A stretch of DNA of 64,000 bases from assembly GCF_000336995.1 (NCBI RefSeq), contig NZ_AOJI01000026.1, positions 197,204-261,203 of the forward strand. The letters run 5' to 3'. Source of the DNA: Halorubrum aidingense JCM 13560 (GTDB taxonomy: Archaea > Halobacteriota > Halobacteria > Halobacteriales > Haloferacaceae). Positions 42,049 through 50,230 of this stretch are shown here, piece after piece; position 1 is the first letter of the stretch; every line of letters begins with the position of its first letter. Position numbers and translations under genes: made by a program. Under the pieces are notes generated by a model, which made no database searches, was not told where the DNA came from, and saw only the letters and a list, made by a program, of their open reading frames with translations.

Positions 42049-42885
42049 GTGGCGACCGAGTCGTCTTCGCCGACCGGATCGGCGGGCGCGGCGGACCGAC
42101 GGACGTGGCAGCGCCCGACCGCGTTCCGGAGCCGCCGGGTCAAGTGGCTGGTGTACGGCATCGTGCTCGCGGTGATCGCGTGGTCGGTCACGAGCCTCCG
42201 GATCACGCCGGGCCGCTTCCTCTCCGGGTTCGGGTACGGCTACGAACTGATCAACTCGATGCTGCCGCCCGAGACCGGCCAAGAGAACCTCCTTCGGCTG
42301 GCGGACCGGATGGTCGAGACGATCGCGATGGCGATGGTCGCGACCGTCGCGGGGATCGGGATGAGCCTCCCGGTGGCGTTCGGGGCGGCCGAGAACATCT
42401 CGCCGCGACCGACCTACTACCTCAGCCGCGGGATCATCAGCGTCTCGCGGGCGATCGACGGACTGATCGTCGCGATCGTCGCCGTCATCGCGCTGGGGTT
42501 CGGCCCGCTCGCGGGGATCGTCGCGATCAGCTTCAAGACGATCGGCTTCTTCTCGAAGCTGTTCGCCGAGGACCTAGAGGACATCGACATGGGCGGCGTC
42601 GAGGCGGTGGAGGCGACCGGCGCCTCCCGCTTTCAGACGCTCGTCTACGGGGTCGTCCCGCAAGTCGTCCCCCGCTTCGCCGGGCTCGCCGTGTACCGCT
42701 GGGACATCAACATCCGGTCGTCAACGATCGTCGGGATCGTCGGGGCCGGCGGGGTCGGCGTGCTCCTCCAGCGGGCCTACTCCCGGTACGAGTACGACTA
42801 CGTGGCGGCGATCCTCGTCGCGATCATCGCCGTGGTCCTGGTCGCCGAGTTCGTGAGCGCCGTCGTCAGACGGAGGGTCCAGTGA
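42049..42885 (+). CDS. phnE: phosphonate ABC transporter permease (PhnE type, first copy)
   Basis: This 278-aa membrane subunit has about six helices. The EAA-like loop contacting the ATPase is DLEDIDMGGVEAVEATGASRFQTLVYGVVPQVVPRFAG. Other PhnE marks are YYLSRGIISVSRAIDGLIVAIV and YRWDINIRSSTIVGIVGAGGVGVLLQ. The GTG start at 42,049 lies two bases after phnC. It ends by overlapping the second permease as TGATG. Confidence 0.92.
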   Translation: MATESSSPTGSAGAADRRTWQRPTAFRSRRVKWLVYGIVLAVIAWSVTSLRITPGRFLSGFGYGYELINSMLPPETGQENLLRLADRMVETIAMAMVATVAGIGMSLPVAFGAAENISPRPTYYLSRGIISVSRAIDGLIVAIVAVIALGFGPLAGIVAISFKTIGFFSKLFAEDLEDIDMGGVEAVEATGASRFQTLVYGVVPQVVPRFAGLAVYRWDINIRSSTIVGIVGAGGVGVLLQRAYSRYEYDYVAAILVAIIAVVLVAEFVSAVVRRRVQ

Positions 42886-43679
42886 TGGCGGGTGCCACGC
42901 GCGAGTGGAGTCGATTTGACGCGCGAGAGCGGCTCTTCCGGATCGGCGGTGCGCTCGTCGCCGTCGCCGTCGTGGTCGCCTCGTGGGAGTGGCTCGACAT
43001 GAGCCTGCAGTACGTGACCACCGCGCCGGCGCAGGTCGGCGACCTCCTCGGTCGAATGTATCCACCGGACTGGGGGTACCTGCCGAACGCGGTCGGACCG
43101 CTCGCCGAGACGATCCAGATCGCCGTCGTCGGAACGATCGCGGCGGTGGCGATGGCGGCGCCAGTCGCGTACATCACCGCCGAGAACACGACGCCGAACC
43201 GGGCGACGTACGCGCTCGGGAAGCTCATCGTCACGGTGTCGCGGTCGGTCCACACGATCGTGTGGGCGCTGCTGTTCGTCGTGATGTTCGGGCCGGGCGC
43301 GCTCGCGGGCACCGTCGCGACCGCGGTCCGGTCGATCGGGTTCCTCGCGAAGCTGCTCGGCGAGGAGATCGAGGAGATCAACTTCGGGCAAGTAGAGGGG
43401 ATCCGGGCGGTCGGTGCGAGCCCCGCCCAGCTGCTGATCTACGGGATCGTCCCGCAGATCAAGCCCGCGCTCGTCGGGCTGACCGTGTACCGGTGGGACA
43501 TCAACGTGCGCGCGGCGACGATCCTCGGCTTCGTCGGCGCCGGCGGTATCGGCGTCCAGCTGTTCGAGGCGATCGACTCGTTCGCCTGGCGAACGGTGTC
43601 GGCGCTGTTGTTCGCCATTCTCGCGGTCGTGCTGGTGAGCGAGGGGATCTCGGCGTACGCGCGCCGGAAGGTGCGCTGA
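42885..43679 (+). CDS. phnE: phosphonate ABC transporter permease (PhnE type, second copy)
   Basis: This 264-aa permease is homologous to the preceding one (shared TVSRSVHTIVWALLF versus SVSRAIDGLIVAIVA; YRWDINVRAATILGFVGAGGIGVQLFEAI). Two PhnE subunits probably form a heterodimeric channel. The coupling loop is EEINFGQVEGIRAVGASPAQLLIYGIVPQIKPALVG. The start at 42,885 (MAGATREWSRFD) gives a normal N-terminus and a one-base stop-start overlap; the longer upstream frame only mirrors the first permease. Confidence 0.92.
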   Translation: MAGATREWSRFDARERLFRIGGALVAVAVVVASWEWLDMSLQYVTTAPAQVGDLLGRMYPPDWGYLPNAVGPLAETIQIAVVGTIAAVAMAAPVAYITAENTTPNRATYALGKLIVTVSRSVHTIVWALLFVVMFGPGALAGTVATAVRSIGFLAKLLGEEIEEINFGQVEGIRAVGASPAQLLIYGIVPQIKPALVGLTVYRWDINVRAATILGFVGAGGIGVQLFEAIDSFAWRTVSALLFAILAVVLVSEGISAYARRKVR

Positions 43680-43784
43680 CACGGCGAGCGCACCCCGACG
43701 ACGGACAGGGAGAAGAACGACGCGGCACGAAACGGATCCGAGCGGCTCGGAACGGACGACGCGGCGCGGAACACGGAGATACAC

Positions 43785-44492
43785 ATGACGACGGTTCACG
43801 ACACCGACGCTCGCATCGATCGGACGAACGACGAGGTGCTGCTGTTCGACATGGACGGCGTGATCCTCGAAGGCTGGGGGACGGAAGCCGTGGTTCACAG
43901 CCGCGCGCTCGAGGACGTCCTCGACGAGCGCGACATGCGGGTGACCGGCGACCTCCGACGCCCGCTCGAGACCCACGAGTACGACGACGACTTCCGGGCC
44001 GCCTGCGAGGAGCTCGGCGTCGATCCGGCGGCGTTCTATCGAGCGCGCGAGGAGCGCAGCGCGAAGCGGTCGGTCGAGCGGCTGGCGGCCGGAACCCGGC
44101 GCCTCTGTCCGGACGTCGATGCGCTCGACGAGCTGACCGAGCACGCGTCGGTCGGCCTCGTGAGCAACAACTACGACCCGACCGTCGCCTTCGTCGTCGA
44201 CCACTTCCGGCTCGACGCGTTCTCTTTCGTCCGCGGTCGCGACCTCGGGGCGGCCGGGTTCCGCCGACGCAAGCCGAACCCGCACTACCTGAACGAGGCG
44301 CTGGAGGCGCTCGACGCGTCCGGCGGCCTCTACGTGGGCGACCGCGCCACCGACATCATCGCCGCCGAACGCGCCGGCCTCGACGGCGTGTTCGTCCGCA
44401 GAGAGCACAACGCCTCGCTGGAGCTCGACGTGGAGCCGACCGTCGAGATCGGTAGTCTCCACGAGCTCGTCCCGCTCGTTCGCGGGCGCTGA
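43785..44492 (+). CDS. HAD superfamily phosphatase
   Basis: This 235-aa hydrolase has the HAD motif I DMDGVILEG (nucleophile Asp in LLFDMDGV), motif II near SVGLVSNNYDP, motif III Lys in RRRKPNPHYLNEAL, and motif IV GLYVGDRATDIIAAERAGLD. It resembles phosphoglycolate-phosphatase-like enzymes and may act on the product of phosphonate or organophosphate uptake. It follows phnE by 105 bases in the same direction, so it may be a fifth member of the operon. A cap-domain lysine diagnostic of phosphonatase is not obvious. Confidence 0.85.
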   Translation: MTTVHDTDARIDRTNDEVLLFDMDGVILEGWGTEAVVHSRALEDVLDERDMRVTGDLRRPLETHEYDDDFRAACEELGVDPAAFYRAREERSAKRSVERLAAGTRRLCPDVDALDELTEHASVGLVSNNYDPTVAFVVDHFRLDAFSFVRGRDLGAAGFRRRKPNPHYLNEALEALDASGGLYVGDRATDIIAAERAGLDGVFVRREHNASLELDVEPTVEIGSLHELVPLVRGR

Positions 44493-44525
44493 TCGCCCTC
44501 GAAGCGGGCGCGTGTCCCGCGAGGG

Positions 44526-44834
44526 TCACCGTTTATCGTCCGAACCGAGATCCCTTCGACAGCGTGGACACCGTGCCCCGCCGGCGACCACCCGGGTCCC
44601 GCACGCCGAGCAGCGCCGGCCGTCGATGCCCGCAGTCGCGGACGCGAGCACGTCGACCGGCGCCGGTCGGGGCTCTTCGACCACCCCCTGCGCCGCGAGT
44701 CGATCGATCAGCGCGTCGTCGCGGAGCCACGCGAGGAAGCGCCAGAGCCCGAGGTACAGGACCGTCGGGCCGCCGATCGCGACCGCGGCGACCGCGAGCC
44801 GGAACGCGAGCTCAGCCGTGCTACCGATACCCAT
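44526..44834 (-). CDS. membrane protein with C-terminal zinc ribbon
   Basis: This 102-aa protein starts MGIGSTAELAFRLAVAAVAIGGPTVLYLGLWRFLAWL, one long or two short membrane helices, then a charged middle and a C-terminal zinc ribbon CSACGTRVVAGGARCPRC. It is of the helix-plus-ribbon layout frequent in haloarchaea. It runs opposite to the phn cluster, and a T-rich terminator-like tract is not evident. No function is recognised. Confidence 0.65.
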   Translation of the reverse strand: MGIGSTAELAFRLAVAAVAIGGPTVLYLGLWRFLAWLRDDALIDRLAAQGVVEEPRPAPVDVLASATAGIDGRRCSACGTRVVAGGARCPRCRRDLGSDDKR

Positions 44835-44939
44835 ACCATTCCATCGGATCGAAGGAGATTGTAGCTGTCGTCGGTACCGCCGGCGTGAGCGGCTAGGCCG
44901 ACGGACCGAGGTGCAGGAGAACGCTCGCGGCGGGCTCGC

Positions 44940-45740
44940 TCAGGACAGGTCGGCGAAGACGACGGCGTCGCAGTCGGCGCAGGCCCTGACGGGACGCTCG
45001 GGGTTGCCGCTGACGCCGCCGGGACCCCCACAGCAGTTCCGCAGGGTCGTGTCGGTGACGTCGCCGCCGCAGACCGGACAGGTGCGGACGAAGGTGCGAA
45101 GGGGCTCGGCCGCCTGCACCCGCACCTCGTGTGAGAGACCTCGGTCTGCCAGCGTCTCGACGGCAGCGGTCTCGGCGATCGCGACCGCCTGACTCAGCCA
45201 CGCGTCTCGGTTCCCGGCCAACAGCACGCGACCGTCGTGGTACGAGCCCTCGACCGAGTCGTGAGAGACCGCCGCCGTACGAGCGGCGAGCTCCGCTCCC
45301 GAGAGGTCCCGGAGTTCGGCCATCCGCTCTTCCCAGGCCGTCTGGAACGCGTCGTCGAGGTACAGTTGGTCGCCGTCGGGAACAATGACATCGGCCTCGA
45401 CGAGCGCCGCCATCATGGCTTCTGGATCGCGGTCGTCCGCGAGAGATCCCGACTCGACGCCCGCAGGCGATTCGTGGCCGACCTCCACGGGAAGCGGCTC
45501 GACGAGCGCGGGGGCGAACTGCGGCGTCCCCGGGACGACGTATCCGCGGAGCGAGATGAGTGCGGCGCCGGCCACGAGCGCGAGCACTCCGAGCGGACGG
45601 TTTCGGCGGGAGAGCGCTATCGCGGCGACGCCGACGATGGCGGCGTTGAGAACGGTACACGGAAGACATCGGTTTTCGCCGGTGTACTCCGGCCGTCGGA
45701 GACGGTCGGCGGTCCGGCGAAGCGACTCGAATCCGGTCAT
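44940..45740 (-). CDS. hypothetical membrane-anchored protein with Cys-rich domain
   Basis: This 266-aa protein begins MTGFESLRRTADRLRRPEYTGENRCLPCTVLNAAIVGVAAIALSRRNRPLGVLALVAGAALISLRGYVVPG. A cytosolic CLPC pair is followed by two membrane helices (about residues 32-49 and 54-71), then a soluble domain. The C-terminus has CPVCGGDVTDTTLRNCCGGPGG and RACADCDAVVFADLS, three Cys pairs that may bind zinc. The middle (EAMMAALVEADVIVPDGDQLYLDDAFQTAWEERMAEL) looks like a winged-helix-type or similar regulator module, which is weak. The start at 45,740 is chosen because the long upstream frame mirrors the neighbour. Confidence 0.6.
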   Translation of the reverse strand: MTGFESLRRTADRLRRPEYTGENRCLPCTVLNAAIVGVAAIALSRRNRPLGVLALVAGAALISLRGYVVPGTPQFAPALVEPLPVEVGHESPAGVESGSLADDRDPEAMMAALVEADVIVPDGDQLYLDDAFQTAWEERMAELRDLSGAELAARTAAVSHDSVEGSYHDGRVLLAGNRDAWLSQAVAIAETAAVETLADRGLSHEVRVQAAEPLRTFVRTCPVCGGDVTDTTLRNCCGGPGGVSGNPERPVRACADCDAVVFADLS

Positions 45741-45790
45741 CGGTCGAGTTGTGGGTCGCGGCGGGATAAATCTCCGGGACGAGCGAGCGA

Positions 45791-46228
45791 TCAGGCGCGG
45801 AGCGCGCTGTCGCCGAGCGGCTCGCCGTAAACGAGGTGGTACGCGGTCGGGAATGCGGCGAGACCGCCCACCTGCACGACGGCGCCGAGCAGCGTGAGCC
45901 ACCAGTTGTCGACGGCGGTAACGACGGCTGCGACCCCCATCGACGACGCGAGAAACAGGAGACTGAAGTACCCGACTCGAAGCGGAAGCGAAGTCAACTC
46001 GCTCCGTTGCGGCCACGCGCCGACGTCGATGGTTCGGTTTCGGAACTCGGCGAGCGCGACGCTCCCGGTGCCGATAGCGAGTAACCCCGCCAGCGACACC
46101 GCGTCGGGATACACGTCCTGAAAGACCACCACGAGGGCGAACCCCGGCGACGAGAGAAAAGAGAGTTCCATGCCGCCGAAGAAGATACCCTCCAGCCAGT
46201 CGAAGAACCGCGTGTACCATCCACTCAT
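45791..46228 (-). CDS. uncharacterised four-helix membrane protein
   Basis: This 145-aa protein has about four hydrophobic segments: LSSPGFALVVVFQDV, AVSLAGLLAIGTGSVALAEF, YFSLLFLASSMGVAAVVTAV and WWLTLLGAVVQVGGLAAFPTAYHLV. It begins MSGWYTRFFDWLEGIFFGGMELSF. Neighbours are also small membrane proteins on the same strand. No known family was recognised. Confidence 0.55.
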   Translation of the reverse strand: MSGWYTRFFDWLEGIFFGGMELSFLSSPGFALVVVFQDVYPDAVSLAGLLAIGTGSVALAEFRNRTIDVGAWPQRSELTSLPLRVGYFSLLFLASSMGVAAVVTAVDNWWLTLLGAVVQVGGLAAFPTAYHLVYGEPLGDSALRA

Positions 46229-46757
46229 CGTTAGTCGGCGTGGGTTTCAACCGCAGAATGATAAGTCGTTCGACGACTCCGACACCGCTTCGCAGCGGAA
46301 CTCGACCAGAGCCCAGCGCGCTCTGGGGACGGTGCCGGCCATCGGTACTCCTCCCTCGGTGTCGTCGGGTCTCATCCGGTGTGTCCGCCAGCCGGAAGTT
46401 GCTGACGCGACAACGTACGCGCAGGTGTTTCGAGACGCACTCACCCGACAGGCGCAGGACGAACGCTTCTCGCAGTCGCGTTCACCGCGCTGGTGTGTCG
46501 AGTACGGTCTCAGTAGTGGCGGGTAGACCGCTCCAAATGTCGTTCGAGATCGCTCCGTTCCGACCTGGTTACATCACGTGGGTAGCATGTCTGCTAGTTG
46601 AAAATAGGGTTGTGAAACACGGGCATGACGGCATCGTTAAACGAATCGTTACCGTCAGATTTATTTCTGTCCTAGATGACCGAATTATTCCAAACGACCT
46701 CTATAATCCAGTTAGAGGGCCTTAACGGCCGCTTCTCGGCCGTACACCCTGTTGTGT
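46229..46757. other. gene-free stretch, AT-rich at its right end
   Basis: No convincing gene is seen. The left half (46,230-46,530) is GC-rich and contains a plus-strand frame ending ...ATTYAQVFRDALTRQAQDERFSQSRSPRWCVEYG; it looks peptide-like but is not recognised and may be a relic. From 46,560 the sequence becomes markedly A/T-rich, with runs such as TTTATTTC and AATTATTCC, unlike the surrounding genome, up to the sugar transporter promoter. No inverted terminal repeats or transposase traces were found. Confidence 0.4.
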
Positions 46758-46799
46758 TATATTTATTCCCGTCCGAGTTGTTCCCATTAGTTATATTAA
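46758..46799 (+). promoter_or_regulatory. two TATA-like boxes before the sugar ABC transporter
   Basis: TTATATTTATT (46,758-46,768) and TTATATTAA (46,791-46,799) lie upstream of the ATG at 46,824. The nearer one is 25-33 bases from the ATG, giving a leaderless transcript. The farther one could be a second start or a regulator site. The AT-rich background makes the exact boxes uncertain. Confidence 0.55.
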
Positions 46800-46823
46800 T
46801 GATGAGAATTAACCACACCTGTA

Positions 46824-48275
46824 ATGGTTCATCCAGATCCAGACAAAGGTGAGAGTGGAGTTTCGAGACGGAAGTTCCTCGGTGCTACGGGCACGGGTGC
46901 CGCAATGGGCGTCGCCGGTTGTCTCGGCGGCGGCGACGGCGGCGGTGACGGCGATCAGCCCATCCAGATGTCGATGGACGGCGAGTGGGCCGATGCACAG
47001 GATCCGATCATCGAGGCGCTGTACGACGCCGGGCTCAGCGAGGATATAGAGGTCGAGTTCCTTCCGGGCGACTTCGAGACGGGCGCGCGACAGACGGACT
47101 TCACGTCGGCGCTGGACGCCGGGCGATCGAGTCCCGACATCTTCATGATGGACTCCGGCTGGACGATTCCGTTCATCGTCCGCGAACAGCTGGTCAACCT
47201 CAGCGAGGAGCTGTCCTCGGACACGCTGGACTTCGTCCAGAGCGACTACCTCTCCGCGGCGGTCAGCACCGCGAGTCACCCCGAGTCAGGCGATCTGTAC
47301 GGGCTGCCGGTGTTCCCTGACTACCCGGTGATGCACTACCGAAAGGACCTCGTCGAGGATGCCGGCTACGACACCTCCAACTGGAGCACGGAGCCGATGA
47401 CGTGGAGCGAATTCGCCGATGTGGCCGCCGACGTCCTCGAGCAGAACCCCGACATCGAGTACGGGTTCACCACGCAGGGAGGCGACTACGAGGGCACCGC
47501 CTGTTGTACGTTCAACGAGATGATGACCTCGATGGGCGGCGCCTACTTCGGCGACCACGAGAACCTGTTCGGGCCGGTCGGCGATCGGCCGATCACGGTC
47601 GACGAGGAGCCCCTCCACGAGACCATCAGGATGATGCGCTCGTTCATGTACGGGCCGGACGAGGAGAACACCAACCCGGACATCCCGCAGATCAGCAACA
47701 GCGACCTCGTGGAGTTCACCGAGGAGCCCTCGCGGGAGCCGTTCACGGGCGGCAACGCCGTGTTTATGCGTAACTGGCCGTACGCGATCAACATCAACCT
47801 CGACGAAGGGTTCTCGGCCGGTGAGGACTACGACGTGATGCCGATGCCGTACGGCGTCGAGGAGGGCGAGGGGAACTACGAGGGAACCGGCGGAACGAGC
47901 CACGCGCTCGGCGGGTGGCACCTCACCGTCAACCCGAACAGCCAGCGCCTCGACGACGCGATCGCGGTGCTGGAGGCGTTCGCCAACGAGGACGTGATGC
48001 TGACCGTCTTCGAAGAGCTGGGCAACCTGCCGCCGGTTGCCTCCGTCACGCAGGAGGCCACGGAAGACCAGGTCGGCGACCTGGCGAACTTCCTCGACAC
48101 GTTCGCCGTCGCCGCCGACAACACGGTGCCGCGGCCGGTGACGACGGCGTGGCCCGACGAGTCGCCGCTCATCTCGGGCGAGGTCAGCGACGCGTACCGC
48201 GGCGAGAAGTCGCCGGAGGACGCCATGGCTGACCTCGAAGAAGAGCTCGCCAGCATAGAGAACGAAGGGCAGTAA
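46824..48275 (+). CDS. sugar ABC transporter substrate-binding lipoprotein (CUT1 type)
   Basis: This 483-aa protein starts with a twin-arginine lipoprotein signal (GVSRRKFLGATGTGAAMGVAGC), then a Gly/Asp tether. The fold follows CUT1 binding proteins (sn-glycerol-3-phosphate/maltose type): FLPGDFETGARQTDFTSALDAGRSSPDIFMMDSGWTIPFIVREQLVNLSEEL, LPVFPDYPVMHYRKDLVEDAGYD, EEPLHETIRMMRSFMYG and GTGGTSHALGGWHLTVNPNSQRLDDAIAVLEAF. Substrate is probably an oligosaccharide or disaccharide, and the adjacent fructan/sucrose enzymes make sucrose a candidate (inference). First gene of a four-gene operon. Confidence 0.9.
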   Translation: MVHPDPDKGESGVSRRKFLGATGTGAAMGVAGCLGGGDGGGDGDQPIQMSMDGEWADAQDPIIEALYDAGLSEDIEVEFLPGDFETGARQTDFTSALDAGRSSPDIFMMDSGWTIPFIVREQLVNLSEELSSDTLDFVQSDYLSAAVSTASHPESGDLYGLPVFPDYPVMHYRKDLVEDAGYDTSNWSTEPMTWSEFADVAADVLEQNPDIEYGFTTQGGDYEGTACCTFNEMMTSMGGAYFGDHENLFGPVGDRPITVDEEPLHETIRMMRSFMYGPDEENTNPDIPQISNSDLVEFTEEPSREPFTGGNAVFMRNWPYAININLDEGFSAGEDYDVMPMPYGVEEGEGNYEGTGGTSHALGGWHLTVNPNSQRLDDAIAVLEAFANEDVMLTVFEELGNLPPVASVTQEATEDQVGDLANFLDTFAVAADNTVPRPVTTAWPDESPLISGEVSDAYRGEKSPEDAMADLEEELASIENEGQ

Positions 48276-48290
48276 CGACCGGAGACAACC

Positions 48291-49265
48291 GTGACAACGA
48301 AACAAGACACCGACACGCGGCTGCTCATGCGACCGCTGAACTGGCTCGAAACCCAGAGCGAGGCGACGTTCGCTTACATCCTGCTGGCCCCGGCGTTTCT
48401 GCTCTTGGCCGTCATCGCGTTTTTCCCGCTGATACGGACGTTCTCGTTCTCGTTGCTGGCCGACCAGACGGCGGCGGCGACCCCGTTCGGCGAATTCGTC
48501 GGGTTCGACAACTACGTCGCCCTGCTGACGGGCGAGGCGCTGCTGCCACAGCAGTTCCTCGATCCGTCGTTCGCGACGCCGATACTCCAGCAGGCGCTCT
48601 TCGTGACGCTCGCGTTCGCGATCCTCAGCGTGCTCTTCGAGACGCTGATCGGCTTCGGACAGGCGATCGTTCTCGACCAGGACTTCTACGGACGACGCTG
48701 GGTTCGCGTCGCGATCATCATCCCGTACGCCATCCCCATCGTCATTCAGGCGATGATCTTCTACCTCATGTTCAACCCGACCGTCGGCTTCGCGGCGGAT
48801 TTCATGCAGGGCATCGGCGTCTTCGGGAGCAACCCGCTGACGAACGCCACCGACTCCTTTATCATCGTGCTGGTGGCCGACATCTGGAAGACGTCGGCGT
48901 TTATGGCGCTGCTCATCCTGGCCGGGCTCCAGAGCATCGACCGCGGGCTCTACGACGTCGCGCGCGTCTCCGGGGCCTCGCCGTGGCAGCAGTTCAAGTA
49001 CATCACGCTCCCGCTCATCGCACCGGCGCTACTCGTCGCGATGCTGTTCCGGACGATGGACGCGATGCGTATCTACGGTCTCATCGACGCGACGGCCGGC
49101 TGTCAGACCGTCCCCTCGATGAGCTGTCTGGTTATCACTGCGCTGCAGAACACGCGACGCTGGGCGACCGCGTCCGCGGTCGCATTCTTGACGGCCGTCG
49201 TCATCGCCGTCTTAGTCCTGCTGTATCTGGTTAGTCTGCGCGATACGGAGGCCGGTGTGACATGA
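48291..49265 (+). CDS. sugar ABC transporter permease (MalF/UgpA type)
   Basis: This 324-aa permease has six or so membrane helices and a coupling loop (EAA motif) ILAGLQSIDRGLYDVARVSGASPWQQFKYITLPLIAPALLVAMLFR. The start is GTG at 48,291, preceded by GGAG at about 48,281-48,284, a plausible ribosome-binding site because the gene is internal to an operon. The C-terminal helix ends in SLRDTEAGVT. It overlaps the next permease by four bases (ATGA). Confidence 0.93.
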   Translation: MTTKQDTDTRLLMRPLNWLETQSEATFAYILLAPAFLLLAVIAFFPLIRTFSFSLLADQTAAATPFGEFVGFDNYVALLTGEALLPQQFLDPSFATPILQQALFVTLAFAILSVLFETLIGFGQAIVLDQDFYGRRWVRVAIIIPYAIPIVIQAMIFYLMFNPTVGFAADFMQGIGVFGSNPLTNATDSFIIVLVADIWKTSAFMALLILAGLQSIDRGLYDVARVSGASPWQQFKYITLPLIAPALLVAMLFRTMDAMRIYGLIDATAGCQTVPSMSCLVITALQNTRRWATASAVAFLTAVVIAVLVLLYLVSLRDTEAGVT

Positions 49266-50227
49266 GCGAGAAAGACCAAGCTGACCTAGCGGCGATGGAA
49301 CGCACAGACGAGCCCGACCTCGACCGCGGGATAGTGGAGGCGTGGGCTGCAAAGATGATATCGAACCCCGACCGGGCGTACAGAGCGACGTTCTACGTCG
49401 CGACGATATTCTTCCTGGTCACCACGCTGTTCCCGTTCTACTGGCTGCTGATGGTGGCGCTGACGCCGCGGAACAGGCTCAGCAGCGTCGGCGTCCTCAC
49501 GCCCGGCGGGTTCAACCCGGGGGCGTTCGTCGAGATCTTCACCCGGCTGCCGTTCCACCGGTACATCTTCAACAGCTTCCTGATCGCGGTCGTCGCGACC
49601 GTCATCGTGTTGCTCGTCGCGAGTCTCGCCGGGTACGTCTTCGGACGACTACGGTTCCGCGCGAAGAACGTGCTGTTGCTCAGCGTGCTCGTCACGTCGT
49701 TCTTCCCGCCCGCGGCCTTCTTCGTGCCGCTGAACCGACTGTTCAACCGGAACATCGACATCCTGCGGCCGCTGATGCAGGACGGATCGCTGTACAACAC
49801 GCCGTACGCGATCTTCATCCCGCTGTCGGCGCTGTACCTGCCACTGTCGATTTTTATTCTGATGACGTTCTACTCACAGATCCCCGACGGGCTCGAGGAC
49901 GCCGCTCGGGTCGAGGGGACGACGCGTCTCGGCGCGCTCTTCCGAATCATCGTGCCGCTGTCGGCGCCGGGCGTGGCGACCGCCGGCGTGTTGACGTTCA
50001 TCACCGTCTACAACGAGTACTTCTTCTCCTCGTTGATGACGGACGGACGGCCACAGAGCTGGGCCCCGATGTTGGAGGGAATCTTACGCTTCCAAGGCGA
50101 GTTCGAGGTGCTGTTTAACCTCATGGCAGCGGCCAGTATCGTGGCGGTGTTGCCGGTCGCGATACTCGTCATCGTCGCACAAGAGAAGATCGTCAGCGGA
50201 CTGACCGCGGGGGCGGTCAAAGAGTAA
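49262..50227 (+). CDS. sugar ABC transporter permease (MalG/UgpE type)
   Basis: This 321-aa partner permease has about six helices and the EAA loop PDGLEDAARVEGTTRLGALFRIIVPLSAPGVATAGVLTFITVYNEYFFSSLM. TDGRPQSWAPMLEGILRFQG fits MalG. Its N-terminus extends about 40 residues into the cytosol (MSEKDQADLAAMERTDEPDLDRGIVEAW). The stop is three bases from the ATPase gene. Confidence 0.93.
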   Translation: MSEKDQADLAAMERTDEPDLDRGIVEAWAAKMISNPDRAYRATFYVATIFFLVTTLFPFYWLLMVALTPRNRLSSVGVLTPGGFNPGAFVEIFTRLPFHRYIFNSFLIAVVATVIVLLVASLAGYVFGRLRFRAKNVLLLSVLVTSFFPPAAFFVPLNRLFNRNIDILRPLMQDGSLYNTPYAIFIPLSALYLPLSIFILMTFYSQIPDGLEDAARVEGTTRLGALFRIIVPLSAPGVATAGVLTFITVYNEYFFSSLMTDGRPQSWAPMLEGILRFQGEFEVLFNLMAAASIVAVLPVAILVIVAQEKIVSGLTAGAVKE

Positions 50228-50230
50228 ACC

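Noticed and set aside
43785..44492. Phosphonoacetaldehyde hydrolase (PhnX)
   Set aside because: The HAD motifs are present, but the diagnostic cap lysine could not be located, so only a general phosphatase call is made.
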